Shown here: piece by piece, positions 26,150-34,821 of the stretch
How the letters are laid out: every line of letters starts with the position of its first letter
How positions within the stretch are numbered: position 1 is the first letter of the stretch
DNA from: Sphingobium sp. EP60837
GTDB lineage: Bacteria > Pseudomonadota > Alphaproteobacteria > Sphingomonadales > Sphingomonadaceae
DNA: 64,000 nt
Direction: 5' to 3'
Assembly: GCF_001658005.1 (NCBI RefSeq)
Contig: NZ_CP015988.1
Span: 186,001-250,000, forward strand
Made by a program: the position numbers and the translations under genes
The notes under the pieces: generated by a model
What the model saw: the letters and a program-made list of their open reading frames with translations, nothing else
Database searches by the model: none
What the model was told of the DNA's origin: nothing

Positions 26150-27133
26150 GTGGCCGTTCAATCATTTTCCGACGAGCAAGCAAGGGTCATCGTCAATCTT
26201 GAGCAGGCCTACCAGGTCTGGATGGAGACCCTTCGCACCCTCAATGATATGCCCTACAATATGCGTATCAAAGAGGTGTCCGGCCGGGAATATCTCTACG
26301 AAGTGACCGACCGACTGGGAAGCATGAAAAGCAGAGGCCCAGTGGATGCGGAAAAACAAGCCGAATTCGATGAGTACAAGGCCGCCAAGGCCGAATTGAA
26401 AACGCGACTGACACGGAGCAAGGCCACCCTCAAAGAGCAAGGCAGCCTCTATCGCGCCTTGCGCCTCCCCATGCTCCCGACGGAAGCGGGCAAAATCTTG
26501 CGCCAGGCAGATCGCATGCGCTTTCTCGGCGCCCAAGCGATGGTGGTAGGCACCAATGCGCTGACTGCCTATGCACTTGAAGCGAACGGGTTCATACGCG
26601 ATGCGCCGGACGCAACGATCGACTTTGATCTCGCACTTACCGCAACGGATGCTGATGAAGATCGGCCTACATTGTGGAAGATATTGAAGGAGGTCGATAT
26701 GACCTATGCGGTCAATGCCGAACGGCCCTTCCAAGCTCGCAACGCCAGCGCTTATGAAATTGAAATACTGTCCGCTCCAAGTCGGATCGGCGGGCAAATT
26801 GCGCGCGACAAGCCTCGACCTGTGCCACTTCCCGAGCAGGAATGGCTGCTAAATGGTCGGCCCGTGGATCGGGTGGTCGGCGTGCGCGATGGCGAGGCGG
26901 CGCGCATTGTGGCGCCTGATCCACGATGGTTCGCTCTCCAAAAGTTGTGGATGGCAGAAAAACCGGAGCGCAGTCCGCAGAAAAGGCCCAAGGATCGCCA
27001 GCAAGGCATCGCGCTACTGAACGCCGTTTGGCAAACAATGCCGCACTACGCGCTGGACGCCGCCTTCTATGAAGAATTGCCCGACGAATTGAAACCTCAC
27101 TTCATTCAATGGGATGATCAAAAGCAACGGTGA
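26150..27133 (+). CDS. GSU2403-type nucleotidyltransferase-fold protein
   Basis: A 327-residue protein. An N-terminal helical, charged segment (about 1-120) is followed by a nucleotidyltransferase fold with VGTNALTAYALEANGF and TIDFDLALTATDAD, where a glycine-containing strand-turn is followed by D-x-D. Resemblance is to the GSU2403 family, whose substrates are unknown; similar folds occur in type IV toxin-antitoxin and abortive-infection systems. The GTG start sits two bases after the repeated operator. It is immediately downstream of the IS21 element, which could have separated it from an upstream partner. Confidence 0.72.
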   Translation: MAVQSFSDEQARVIVNLEQAYQVWMETLRTLNDMPYNMRIKEVSGREYLYEVTDRLGSMKSRGPVDAEKQAEFDEYKAAKAELKTRLTRSKATLKEQGSLYRALRLPMLPTEAGKILRQADRMRFLGAQAMVVGTNALTAYALEANGFIRDAPDATIDFDLALTATDADEDRPTLWKILKEVDMTYAVNAERPFQARNASAYEIEILSAPSRIGGQIARDKPRPVPLPEQEWLLNGRPVDRVVGVRDGEAARIVAPDPRWFALQKLWMAEKPERSPQKRPKDRQQGIALLNAVWQTMPHYALDAAFYEELPDELKPHFIQWDDQKQR

Positions 27134-27256
27134 AATCCGCATGGGCACGATGATGGAGAGCCCGACTACAACTGAATTCGGCCTGCCAAAATCTGCGAGC
27201 GGGCAGCACGTGCGGACGGTGCAAGTGTCAATTCTTCAGGCTAGCCGACCTTCCGA

Positions 27257-27345
27257 CACACAGGGAGAAGCATCATGCATGGATAGTGACGTTGGGCGCG
27301 GTGATCGCGACGATCGATAGCACGCCCACGCTCCCGCGGGACGAT
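27257..27345 (+). pseudogene. Relic copy of the start of the lytic transglycosylase gene
   Basis: About 85 bases here match the ribosome binding site, start codon and signal-peptide coding region of the gene at 29199. Shared runs include CAGGGAGA, CATCATGCA and TAGCACGCCCACGCTC, in the same order and spacing. The copy has an early stop (ATGCATGGATAG) and no downstream homology. It must be a decayed partial duplication about 1.9 kb from the intact gene. Confidence 0.7.
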
Positions 27346-27376
27346 GAGGCTCGCGCTGGGGGGCGAATGAGTCTGC

Positions 27377-27844
27377 TTAGTGCGAGGCCTCAAGCAGCGT
27401 AGCATGTTTAGTGTTCAGACTGTCACGTAGCGGATTAACGACCGTGGGCCCTCGCGTCACGAAACCGTCTTGCATGTCTTTGGAAAGCAGCAACGTGCAA
27501 CCTGCGTCGGCTGCCGCAGTGAGGATCAATGCATCCCAGAACTGCAACTTATGGTCCACCACTAGATCCGCGGCAGCAACTATGGTCTTGGGTTCTGAAA
27601 CCGAACTGCCAAAAGCTTGAGCAAACTCGATCAGCACCGCCCGCGCCTCTTCCGCACTCGCGCCACCCCGGCGCAGCACGACGAACAGTTCGCCAAGCGT
27701 CTGCGCTGGAGCAATAAGGCTTACCCCACTACTAAGCCGCGCGATGAGATTTCTAATCTGGTCGATTTTCGCGTCGTCGCGAGCGTCACGACTGACCCCT
27801 GCGAGATAGGCCAAGATATTGGTGTCGAGGGCAACGCGCGTCAT
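27377..27844 (-). CDS. PIN-domain ribonuclease toxin
   Basis: A 155-residue VapC-like PIN protein. Acidic site residues are in MTRVALDTNILAYL (Asp7), QTLGELFVVL (Glu), FWDALILTAA (Asp) and LLLSKDMQDGF (Asp). All four expected acids are present. The start overlaps the upstream antitoxin stop by ATGA on the minus strand, the usual coupling. It should be an RNA-cleaving toxin. Confidence 0.88.
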   Translation of the reverse strand: MTRVALDTNILAYLAGVSRDARDDAKIDQIRNLIARLSSGVSLIAPAQTLGELFVVLRRGGASAEEARAVLIEFAQAFGSSVSEPKTIVAAADLVVDHKLQFWDALILTAAADAGCTLLLSKDMQDGFVTRGPTVVNPLRDSLNTKHATLLEASH

Positions 27845-28071
27845 TCGTAAAGATCGTCACGCGACCAGTTTCCTGCATGCCGCACGGGCAAGGCAGCCAC
27901 AAATTTCAGTAGATGCTGTATCGATCGTTGCTCGCGGGCACGGTCGACGGGCAGCACCCTTGCCACGGCGCGGCCGCGCGACATGACAGTAAAGCTCCCG
28001 CCCTCTGCAACTTCGCGTAAGAGTTCCGAGAAACGCTGATTGGCGTCACTAGCGCTGATTGCTCGTTCCAT
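27841..28071 (-). CDS. Phd/YefM-type antitoxin
   Basis: A 76-residue antitoxin with a Phd/YefM N-terminal DNA-binding domain (ISASDANQRFSELLREVAEG, then FTVMSRGRAVARVLPV) and a C-terminal toxin-binding tail ending HAGNWSRDDLYE. It precedes and overlaps the PIN toxin gene. Such antitoxins normally repress their own operon. Confidence 0.87.
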   Translation of the reverse strand: MERAISASDANQRFSELLREVAEGGSFTVMSRGRAVARVLPVDRAREQRSIQHLLKFVAALPVRHAGNWSRDDLYE

Positions 28072-28228
28072 GCCACCAATCTAGTGACATAACACTAAAT
28101 CTGGCAAGGTGGGGCGGGCAGCGCATGCACCGCCTACACACCGGGGGCTTGGGCCCCTTAGGCTGGAATGGAACGGGGGACCCAACATGATCGTCATCCG
28201 TTACACCAGCAGCTTTGGGAGAGAGACC

Positions 28229-28525
28229 ATGAACCGCACATCCACTTTCATGACTGCGTTCGCGATCAGCTTGGCGCTGTCAGCCTGCGGCGGAAAAGGA
28301 GACGACAAGCTGGGTGAACAGGCACAGGAAGCGATGGAAAACAAAGCGGACAAAATGGACGCGATGGCTGACAATATGAGCGGCACCGCTGAAGACATGA
28401 TGGAGGCCAAGGCCGACGCAACGAGAGAAGCCGGCGAGGCCAAGGAAGAAGCAATCGACAGGTCTGACGTCAATGCCGACGCGCTGTCCCCCGCGCAGCG
28501 AGCTGAAATCGTCAACGGGAATTGA
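28229..28525 (+). CDS. Small putative lipoprotein with charged helical body
   Basis: A 98-residue protein with a lipoprotein signal (FAISLALSACGGKGDD; lipobox LSAC). The rest is highly charged and rich in Ala, Glu, Met and Asp, with a heptad-like pattern, so an extended helix is likely. The ATG at 28229 follows GGGAGAGA; longer frames start upstream without support. It should be anchored in the cell envelope. No family name is assigned. It precedes thioredoxin 2 on the same strand. Confidence 0.75.
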   Translation: MNRTSTFMTAFAISLALSACGGKGDDKLGEQAQEAMENKADKMDAMADNMSGTAEDMMEAKADATREAGEAKEEAIDRSDVNADALSPAQRAEIVNGN

Positions 28526-28577
28526 TGGTCCACTCAGGCGGCTGCGCCAGCACCATTAGGAGTAAAAGCCTGTCTTC

Positions 28578-29036
28578 ATGAGCGACGACAAGAGCCTGAT
28601 CATCATTTGCCCGCAATGCAGCACCGCGAACCGCGTTCCGGCTCACAGGCTTCAGGCGGGCGGGACGTGCGGGCGGTGCAAGCGGCCACTTTTCGCAGGC
28701 GAGCCGATAACGCTCACCGCATCGAATTTCGATGCGCATGCAAGTCGCAGCGGCATACCCCTGCTTGTCGATTTCTGGGCCTCTTGGTGTGGACCTTGCC
28801 GTCAGATGGCGCCTGCCTTCGCAGCGGCGGTGCGCCAGCTAGAACCCTTCATGCGCTTGGGTAAGCTCGACACCGAAGCAGAGCAGGCAATCGCGGGACG
28901 CTATGGGATCCGCTCGATACCCACGATGATCCTGTTTTCAAACGGGCGGGAAGTTGCCAGGCAATCAGGCGCAATGCCGCAGCAGGCGATAGTCGCCTGG
29001 GCCAGGTCCCAATCCATGGGAGGCATGCCGCGCTGA
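28578..29036 (+). CDS. trxC: Thioredoxin 2
   Basis: A 152-residue thioredoxin with an N-terminal zinc-binding extension (Cys11, Cys14, Cys31, Cys34 in CPQC and CGRC) and the active site WCGPC (Cys71, Cys74). This architecture is typical of TrxC, a cytosolic disulfide reductase linked to oxidative stress. The fold is complete (SIPTMILFSNGREVARQSGA). A GGCGGGC-ATAA-GCCCGCC hairpin follows the stop. Confidence 0.93.
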   Translation: MSDDKSLIIICPQCSTANRVPAHRLQAGGTCGRCKRPLFAGEPITLTASNFDAHASRSGIPLLVDFWASWCGPCRQMAPAFAAAVRQLEPFMRLGKLDTEAEQAIAGRYGIRSIPTMILFSNGREVARQSGAMPQQAIVAWARSQSMGGMPR

Positions 29037-29047
29037 GGCATAGATTT

Positions 29048-29065
29048 GGCGGGCATAAGCCCGCC
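29048..29065 (+). terminator. Hairpin after thioredoxin 2
   Basis: GGCGGGC (29048-29054), ATAA loop and GCCCGCC (29059-29065) form a perfect seven-base stem 11 bases after the trxC stop. The T-tract is missing, so termination may be weak. Confidence 0.5.
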
Positions 29066-29198
29066 GATGTATTATCGACCAGCAGCACAGATCGGTCCGG
29101 TTATAGCGCGGACGCCCCCCCTCCCCCGCGAACAAGCGTGCAGTTGACAAGCTCCTTCTCCTGTTCTCGGCTTCTAGCTGAACGCAGGGAGACACATC

Positions 29199-30101
29199 AT
29201 GCAACGGATAATGGCCGTGAGCGCCGCGATCGCGGCAATCGCTAGCACGCCCACGCTCGCGCAAGACAGTTCGGCGCGCACAGTGCAGCTGATTGATCTG
29301 ACGGGCAGCGCGCCAAACGCCGCTGAGCAGCCAAGCTCGGCTGCACAGGCTGAAAGCCCGCACCGCGCCACGGCCGAGCCCAAAATCGCGTCCAGTGCTA
29401 CGGCATTCCGCGTTCATGACCTCAGCCGCCGTTGGGTAGAGTTCCAGATGGCGAGCAGCCTTGCTGAACCTCAAAAGCCACCTTTGCCGGCTGAGTTTGC
29501 CGTCTCTATGACGGACGGTCTCGTCATCCCTGCCTGGATGCGCGGTGGTCCTCCCCTCCCCTCAGCCATTTTGCCAAGCTACACCCCCGGCTGTAACCCG
29601 CTGGGCTACCGGCCGACCGGCTTTCTCACTCCCGACGCAGAAGGCAGACGCCAGAGCTATTTTGCGCTCATGAGCAGGATCGCCTGCGAACATGGCCTTC
29701 CAATCGGCCTCTTCGACGCCATGATCATCCAGGAGAGCCGCTACAATCCCTTCGCTCTTTCCCCCAAACGCGCCTTTGGCCTCGCGCAACTTATGCCGGG
29801 TACCGCCGCAATGCTGGGCGTCAATCGCTTCGACCTGGTCGATAATCTCCGCGGCGGCGCCAGATATTTGCGCAGTCACCTCGACCAGTTCGGCCGTTAT
29901 GATCTCGCTCTAGCCGCCTATAATGCAGGTCCAGGGAAGGTCCGGAATGGCCGGGTGCCCCCATTTCCCGAAACACGCCGCTATGTCGCTAACATCCTTG
30001 ATTTCTGGCAGCGGCTGAGCGGACCAGTCCAGGCGCAGCCTATATTGTTGCGCAGTTCAGGAGCGAGAGTCAGCCGTATCACTGCGGTATCAACCTTCTG
30101 A
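29199..30101 (+). CDS. Lytic transglycosylase (SLT domain)
   Basis: A 300-residue periplasmic protein with a signal peptide ending PTLAQ. A low-complexity linker is followed by a C-terminal SLT domain: catalytic Glu near residue 179 in MIIQESRYNPFALSPK, then AFGLAQLMPGTA and DLALAAYNAGPGKV. It cleaves peptidoglycan glycan strands. Its position 1.4 kb before the tra operon suggests it is the VirB1-like enzyme that opens the wall for the secretion channel, though it is a separate transcript. A decayed copy of its 5' end lies at 27257. Confidence 0.9.
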   Translation: MQRIMAVSAAIAAIASTPTLAQDSSARTVQLIDLTGSAPNAAEQPSSAAQAESPHRATAEPKIASSATAFRVHDLSRRWVEFQMASSLAEPQKPPLPAEFAVSMTDGLVIPAWMRGGPPLPSAILPSYTPGCNPLGYRPTGFLTPDAEGRRQSYFALMSRIACEHGLPIGLFDAMIIQESRYNPFALSPKRAFGLAQLMPGTAAMLGVNRFDLVDNLRGGARYLRSHLDQFGRYDLALAAYNAGPGKVRNGRVPPFPETRRYVANILDFWQRLSGPVQAQPILLRSSGARVSRITAVSTF

Positions 30102-30109
30102 AACCGGCG

Positions 30110-30607
30110 TTAGTTTTCCTCGAGCGCAAATTCATCGCGGACGCGGCGGCGCCGTTCGAGCTCGGCGAGCACCCGCTTGATCAGCAGTTCGGCCAATGGC
30201 CGCGACCATTCCCTTCGGAACTCCACGCCTTCCAGCTCGGGCGTATTCAGCATAATCTCCGGGAACGTCGCGTTGAACTCCATCAGAAACACGTAGAAGG
30301 CGTCAAAGCTCTTATCGTGCGTTATGTCTGCGGTTTCCCGCTTCTTGGCGCCAGCCCACGCATGGATCAATTCAAAACCCAAGGCGCGCAGGATGCCGAT
30401 AAATTCCGGCAGCTGCATGATGACGCGCTTCGCCGGCTGCCGATGCAGGATGATGCCAAGACGGCTTTTTGAAATTTGGGAGCGGATCGCAAGATCGCGG
30501 AGCGTCATTTTCCGGTCGTCCAGCATGCCGTGAATCACTGGAATGTAGCGGTTCATTTCGGCGAGAACCGCAGAATGTTGGCCCTCATCCCGTACATTAG
30601 CGTCCAT
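30110..30607 (-). CDS. Putative XRE-like regulator
   Basis: A 165-residue protein with a helix-turn-helix-like segment MTLRDLAIRSQISKSRLGII near residues 34-53 and a helical C-terminal half rich in Arg and Glu (LAELLIKRVLAELERRRRVR). The start at 30607 is preferred to a frame opening at 30643. It lies convergent with the lytic transglycosylase, between it and the tra control region, and may regulate transfer genes. The family call rests on the helix-turn-helix only. Confidence 0.65.
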   Translation of the reverse strand: MDANVRDEGQHSAVLAEMNRYIPVIHGMLDDRKMTLRDLAIRSQISKSRLGIILHRQPAKRVIMQLPEFIGILRALGFELIHAWAGAKKRETADITHDKSFDAFYVFLMEFNATFPEIMLNTPELEGVEFRREWSRPLAELLIKRVLAELERRRRVRDEFALEEN

Positions 30608-30723
30608 CACTTGCCCCTGTTGCGAACTGATCGCAACTCGCAAAGCATATCATTGGGCGCGTGGCAAGACCCCATTTCTGCAATAAGCTGTTGATTCTAG
30701 GTCAATATGAAGTTGATTTGACG

Positions 30724-31122
30724 TCACTTATTGGTTTCCATCGCGTCAACCAAAGACACTGCGGCGTGTTCAATTACATAGTCGATCAGCATCACTGTGA
30801 CGGCTTGGGCGTCGCTGATATCCTGGCCCAGATGCGCGGCGATGATCGTCTTGTGCCGCTGAAATGTTTCGTGATCCGCCTCCGTCAGATCGAGCCGCAC
30901 CGGCAAGGTTGCATCACCACTGGCGACGACGAGATAATCCCTGAGGTCAGTTGCCGAAGTCTGGGTGATCGCGCGGTTATGATTATGAAGCCGATCAGTG
31001 ATGATGGAGCTGACCGCATCCTCCTTTTTAGTTTCCGCCGAGAAGAGCTTGAAGCTGGCGATGGCCAGTCCATGAAGGGGAACTGAGATCTCGAACTTCA
31101 ACGCGACTTTACCCGATGTCAT
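30724..31122 (-). CDS. Unknown protein divergent from the tra operon
   Basis: A 132-residue protein of no recognised family. The N-terminal part is beta-rich (KVALKFEISVPLHGLAIASF). The C-terminal part is helical (TLPVRLDLTEADHETFQRHK, then LGQDISDAQAVTVMLIDYVI) and could be a small DNA-binding or ribbon-helix-helix-like unit. It is transcribed away from traA, and the region between holds two copies of a 19-base dyad. This layout makes it a candidate regulator of the tra operon. Confidence 0.6.
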   Translation of the reverse strand: MTSGKVALKFEISVPLHGLAIASFKLFSAETKKEDAVSSIITDRLHNHNRAITQTSATDLRDYLVVASGDATLPVRLDLTEADHETFQRHKTIIAAHLGQDISDAQAVTVMLIDYVIEHAAVSLVDAMETNK

Positions 31123-31239
31123 TCTCAGTCCCTACATCCGTGAGTGATATTATAGTCTATTGTTTCAGCACCGTGCGAGCATGTGTCTCCGGGCCGATTC
31201 GGCAAGGCATTACATCGCATTGCACAACTTTGATATTCG

Positions 31240-31311
31240 GTCCCGAATGTTCGGACAAGCCGTCCCGGTGGCCGGGACATACGTTTTAACCTCCGGGACA
31301 AGCTGTCCCGG
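31240..31311. promoter_or_regulatory. Operator-like dyad array upstream of the tra operon
   Basis: Two similar 19-base dyads lie in the same orientation: TTCGGACAAGCCGTCCCGG at 31250-31268 and CCGGGACAAGCTGTCCCGG at 31293-31311. They match at 16 of 19 positions, with centres 43 bases apart, about four helical turns. Between them CCGGGAC (31272-31278) adds another half-site, making GTCCCGG-TGG-CCGGGAC (31262-31278). GTCCCGA at 31240-31246 adds one more. Six half-sites of (T)GTCCCGG type are therefore packed into 72 bases. They lie between the divergent unknown gene and traA. Confidence 0.75.
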
Positions 31312-31466
31312 CTCCAAGGACGCATGACGACTTAAGGCCGCCCGAACAGAGTTTTTTTCTCGGCCCTACATCTATCGGGTCGGCTTTCCCTTGGCGAATG
31401 AAATCCGACCGCCGCAATCTCCTTCTCGGCACGAATGATGTGCCGTCCTTCAATAAGGAATTGCTC

Positions 31467-31787
31467 ATGCAGTCTCTCAAGAAAATCGCTCAAAGGGGCG
31501 AAGTCGCAGCGCTTGGCGTGGCCACCTGCGCTATTGGCATTGCAGCCATGGCCTCTCCTGCCCTTGCCGGCGCTGACGCCACCTTCGACACCGCGCTCAA
31601 TCAGTTCACCGGCTTTTTGGAAGGCTCGGGCGGCAAGATCATCACCGTCCTGTCTTTGGCGGGCGGCATCGTTGGCTTGGCCAGCGGCCGCTTCAGCCTT
31701 GCCCAGGTCGCCATCCCCGTGGGCGTCGGCGTGGGTGCCGGAACCGGGATTCCGATCGTCACCTCGACCGTGACCGCAACAATCTAA
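31467..31787 (+). CDS. traA: F-type conjugative pilin TraA
   Basis: A 106-residue propilin. The N-terminal leader (MQSLKKIAQRGEVAALGVAT and on) ends in SPALA at residue 34, giving a mature subunit of about 72 residues, the usual pilin size. Two hydrophobic helices follow (IITVLSLAGGIVGLAS and VAIPVGVGVGAGTGIPIV) around a short basic turn. The ATG at 31467 has AAGGAA upstream; a frame from 31398 is unlikely. It is first in the operon and probably the most highly translated gene. The S26 peptidase at 40057 may process it. Confidence 0.87.
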   Translation: MQSLKKIAQRGEVAALGVATCAIGIAAMASPALAGADATFDTALNQFTGFLEGSGGKIITVLSLAGGIVGLASGRFSLAQVAIPVGVGVGAGTGIPIVTSTVTATI

Positions 31788-31846
31788 GGCGCTTTGGCAG
31801 GACCGGGATTAGCAGCACCGGCACTGCCATTTTGGGGGGTGGTGTT

Positions 31847-32137
31847 ATGGCCCAGGGCAAATATGTCATACCTTCTCATCTAGACGATCCTGAACTGATC
31901 GGATTGTGGACACTGGATGAGTTCCTGGCGATGGTGGCCCCGTTCATCTGGGGGATCCTGTCTCAGCACATCATCATCGGCATAGCGTCTGGCGGCGCTG
32001 CATGGTGGGGATTTCGAAAGGCTAAGGCAGGCCGCACCGCCTCATGGCTTTTGCACTGGGCCTATTGGCATCTTCCGGCCGGGCTTACTGGCCTTAGAGC
32101 CACACCACCTTCCTACCTCCGCCTGATGGCAGGGTGA
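31847..32137 (+). CDS. traL: Conjugal transfer protein TraL
   Basis: A 96-residue membrane protein of the TraL family, with DDPELIGLWTLDEFLAM followed by hydrophobic segments (APFIWGILSQHIIIGIAS) and a basic tail (GLRATPPSYLRLMAG). TraL is an inner-membrane assembly component of F-type systems, comparable to VirB3. The ATG at 31847 has a G-rich site (GGGGGGTGG) upstream. Confidence 0.88.
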   Translation: MAQGKYVIPSHLDDPELIGLWTLDEFLAMVAPFIWGILSQHIIIGIASGGAAWWGFRKAKAGRTASWLLHWAYWHLPAGLTGLRATPPSYLRLMAG

Positions 32138-32138
32138 T

Positions 32139-32702
32139 ATGGACCTCTCATTCCAACATTCCCAAGGGCAGCGCATCCTGCGCCAGCGCAACATCCTGGC
32201 AGCAACCAGCCTCGCTCTGGGCGGTCTCGCCCTCGTGATGGTGTTCATCAGCATGTCACGCGACCGCGAAATCGTTCTGCAACCTGTACTAAGCTCTCCA
32301 GTGACGGTGAGCAGCGCCGGTGTCAGCCGCGACTATCTTGAGATGATCACGCGCGATGTCGTGGTGCTCACGCTGGATCGCAGCCCGCAAAATCTCGACT
32401 ATTGGATGAATGCAGTGCTCGATATCACAGCGCCGCGCGTCCACGGCAAGATCAAGGCCGATCTCCTCAAAATCGTGGAGGAACAGCGCGGGTCCTCGAT
32501 CGCGCAGTTCTTCACAATCCAGTCGATGAAGCTCGATCCCTCCGGCCTTCACTCGGAGGTGAGCGGCGATCTCACCACAATCGTCGGCAGCAAGGTCGTG
32601 TCCAAGCAGCCGCGCACGTTCCGCTACGACTGGGAATATTCAGGCCTGAGCTTGAAGCTGATCGGCTTCGGCGTCGTGGAAAAAGAAGAAGCCAAGAATT
32701 GA
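32139..32702 (+). CDS. traE: Conjugal transfer protein TraE
   Basis: A 187-residue TraE-family protein with one N-terminal membrane helix (NILAATSLALGGLALVMVFI) and a periplasmic domain (VVVLTLDRSPQNLDYWMNAV, FRYDWEYSGLSLKLIGF). TraE is an inner-membrane scaffold component equivalent to VirB8. It begins one base after traL and its stop overlaps traK by TGATG. Confidence 0.92.
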   Translation: MDLSFQHSQGQRILRQRNILAATSLALGGLALVMVFISMSRDREIVLQPVLSSPVTVSSAGVSRDYLEMITRDVVVLTLDRSPQNLDYWMNAVLDITAPRVHGKIKADLLKIVEEQRGSSIAQFFTIQSMKLDPSGLHSEVSGDLTTIVGSKVVSKQPRTFRYDWEYSGLSLKLIGFGVVEKEEAKN

Positions 32703-33505
32703 TGATGTCCTATTTTGCCTTCGGCAGCGCCGCGACGGGCGCCGCCCTGCTGCCACGCCCATGCATCGGTCACCGGACGATCGGCGCGTCCTTGTTGCTG
32801 ATCGCCGCTGCGCTGGCGGCGCCGTCCGCTTGGGCGGACCAAAATATCGTCGCCGCCGATAGTGCGCAGGTCGATTGCCAGGCTTCGGCCAAGGACCTGA
32901 CCCGCATCAGCCTGGTGGAAGACGAATTCGCCAGCGTGTCCAAAATCTCGACCGGCAACAGCACGGATGATTTTTCGGTGGTCAATGAACCGGTGCGCGG
33001 CGACATTTATCTCTCGGTGCCCGACGGGTTCAAGCGGCCGATGCTCTCCTTTTTCGGCACCAGCAAGCGCGGCTATGTCTACAAATTCGCGTGCCGCATC
33101 GGGGGCGACGACGCCGTGCAGCTGTTCGTCTCCAATCCCGCCATCGCGCGCGAGAAGGCGGCCGAAGCGGCACCCGGCGACGGGGCCCCCGATCCCCAGG
33201 AAGCCGCCGTGCAGTTGATGCAGGCCATGTATGCCGGCGGCGCGACGGCCGGATATGACATGCTCCAGCGCTCGCTGCGGCCCGTCTATGTAGGCGACCT
33301 AAAGGTTCAGATGATCGCGGAATATCGCGGCGCCGACCTTACCGGCAAGGTGCTACGCATCGAGAATAAGGGCGCAGCGCCCATTGAACTTAATGAAGCG
33401 ACCGTCGCGCCAGCCAGCGCGCTCGCCGTTTCGATCGCCCAGCCCAAACTCGCTCCAGGCAAAGTCACGACCGCCTATCTCGTATCGCAAAATGGGAGGC
33501 CATGA
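32702..33505 (+). CDS. traK: Conjugal transfer protein TraK
   Basis: A 267-residue periplasmic protein with a long N-terminal signal region ending ASAWADQN. Its secretin-related body resembles TraK (ISTGNSTDDFSVVNEPVRGD, DGFKRPMLSFFGTSKRGY, LRIENKGAAPIELNE). TraK is the VirB9-like part of the outer-membrane core complex with TraB and TraV. Translation appears coupled on both sides (TGATG with traE, ATGATGG overlap with traB). Confidence 0.9.
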   Translation: MMSYFAFGSAATGAALLPRPCIGHRTIGASLLLIAAALAAPSAWADQNIVAADSAQVDCQASAKDLTRISLVEDEFASVSKISTGNSTDDFSVVNEPVRGDIYLSVPDGFKRPMLSFFGTSKRGYVYKFACRIGGDDAVQLFVSNPAIAREKAAEAAPGDGAPDPQEAAVQLMQAMYAGGATAGYDMLQRSLRPVYVGDLKVQMIAEYRGADLTGKVLRIENKGAAPIELNEATVAPASALAVSIAQPKLAPGKVTTAYLVSQNGRP

Positions 33506-34821
33506 TGGCGCTTGCCAATCTCTTTTCGCGTAAAGCCACATCCACCATTCCGCCAAGCGAAGGCGTGTCCCCGGTCGCGGCCGATCTTCAAGCCAATGAG
33601 GATGTGCGGCGCAAGCAAATGACCCTGCTCGCCGGTGTTGCGGGCGTCGGCCTCATCGCAGCCTGCTTCTGGATCTTCAGCGACGACAAAAAGGCGGACG
33701 AGGTCGAAACCGGCAGCGTCACGGATGTCGATGTCTCCACCAAGGATCTCGTGAACCGCAACCTCTCCCAGCAAGAGTGGATGGCGATGTCGGAGAACCA
33801 GTTTCAAGCCCAGGAAAATCAGCTGAAGGCGGTTGGCGGCCAGCAAGAACGCATGGATGCGCTGACGGCGCAGGTGGAGGCATTGAAAGGGCAGAACCAG
33901 GCCATGCAGGCCGACGGGCAGCGGGTGCTCTCTGCCTATCAGGCTGAGAATGACCAGCTGCGCCGTCAAGTCTCCCAAGCGCGGCCTGCGCCAGCAGCAG
34001 GGCCGACGGCCCTTTATGGCCCTGGCGGTACGCAAGCCTATCAGCGGCCTGACGGGATCGAAGGCAAGGGCGCGCCCCTAGCGATCACCCGCGCCAATGA
34101 AGTGAAGATGGTTAGCTTCGCCGGTGGTGAGGGCGGGACGGCTTCCAAGGTCGAGAGGGGTAATACCGTCTATACTGACAGTCCCAACTATCTTCCGCCC
34201 AACAGCTTTGCGCGGGCGCGCGTGATCGTTGGCGTTGATGCCAGCGCCGGGGTCAACAGCCAGACCGATCCGCTGCCCGTAGTCCTGCGCGTCACGGGGC
34301 CCGCGCGCTCGGTCTTTGCCAACGGCAAGCTGCTCACGACCAAGATCGAGGGCTGCCTCGTCAATGGCGCGGCGCGCGGCGATCTCTCGAGCGAGAAGGT
34401 CTATGTGAAGCTCCAGAAGATGACCTGCCCACAGCCCGGCGGCCGCTACGCCGTCTCGGAAGTGAAGGGTTTCATCGCCTTTGCGGGCAAGACCGGCGTG
34501 CGCGGTCGCGTGGTGTCGCGCGAAGGATCGCTGGTCACCCAGGCATTCCTCGCCGGCATGATGGGCGGCTTTGGCCGGGGCTTCTCCGCCAACAGCAACA
34601 GCATCTTCCAGGGCACCAACATCTCGACCGACGGCAAACGGCCTAAGCTTTCCACCGGCGATATTCTCGAAGGGGGCATTGGCGAGGGCGTCGCCCAGAC
34701 CGGCGACATGGTGTCCAAATATCTGATCGAGCGCGCCGAACAATATCAGCCGGTGATCGAGATGCCGACCGGCATCGATGTCGAGATTGTCTTCCTGGAG
34801 GGTGTCTATGTCCGCAACTAA
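33502..34821 (+). CDS. traB: Conjugal transfer protein TraB
   Basis: A 439-residue VirB10-like protein. One membrane helix lies at about 41-59 (TLLAGVAGVGLIAACFWIF). A predicted coiled coil follows at about 95-155 (ENQFQAQENQLKAVGGQQER), then a proline/alanine hinge. The C-terminal beta-barrel-type domain contains YLPPNSFARARVIVGVDASA and LVTQAFLAGMMGG. It spans the periplasm and links inner and outer membrane parts of the channel. Size is close to F TraB. Confidence 0.94.
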   Translation: MMALANLFSRKATSTIPPSEGVSPVAADLQANEDVRRKQMTLLAGVAGVGLIAACFWIFSDDKKADEVETGSVTDVDVSTKDLVNRNLSQQEWMAMSENQFQAQENQLKAVGGQQERMDALTAQVEALKGQNQAMQADGQRVLSAYQAENDQLRRQVSQARPAPAAGPTALYGPGGTQAYQRPDGIEGKGAPLAITRANEVKMVSFAGGEGGTASKVERGNTVYTDSPNYLPPNSFARARVIVGVDASAGVNSQTDPLPVVLRVTGPARSVFANGKLLTTKIEGCLVNGAARGDLSSEKVYVKLQKMTCPQPGGRYAVSEVKGFIAFAGKTGVRGRVVSREGSLVTQAFLAGMMGGFGRGFSANSNSIFQGTNISTDGKRPKLSTGDILEGGIGEGVAQTGDMVSKYLIERAEQYQPVIEMPTGIDVEIVFLEGVYVRN

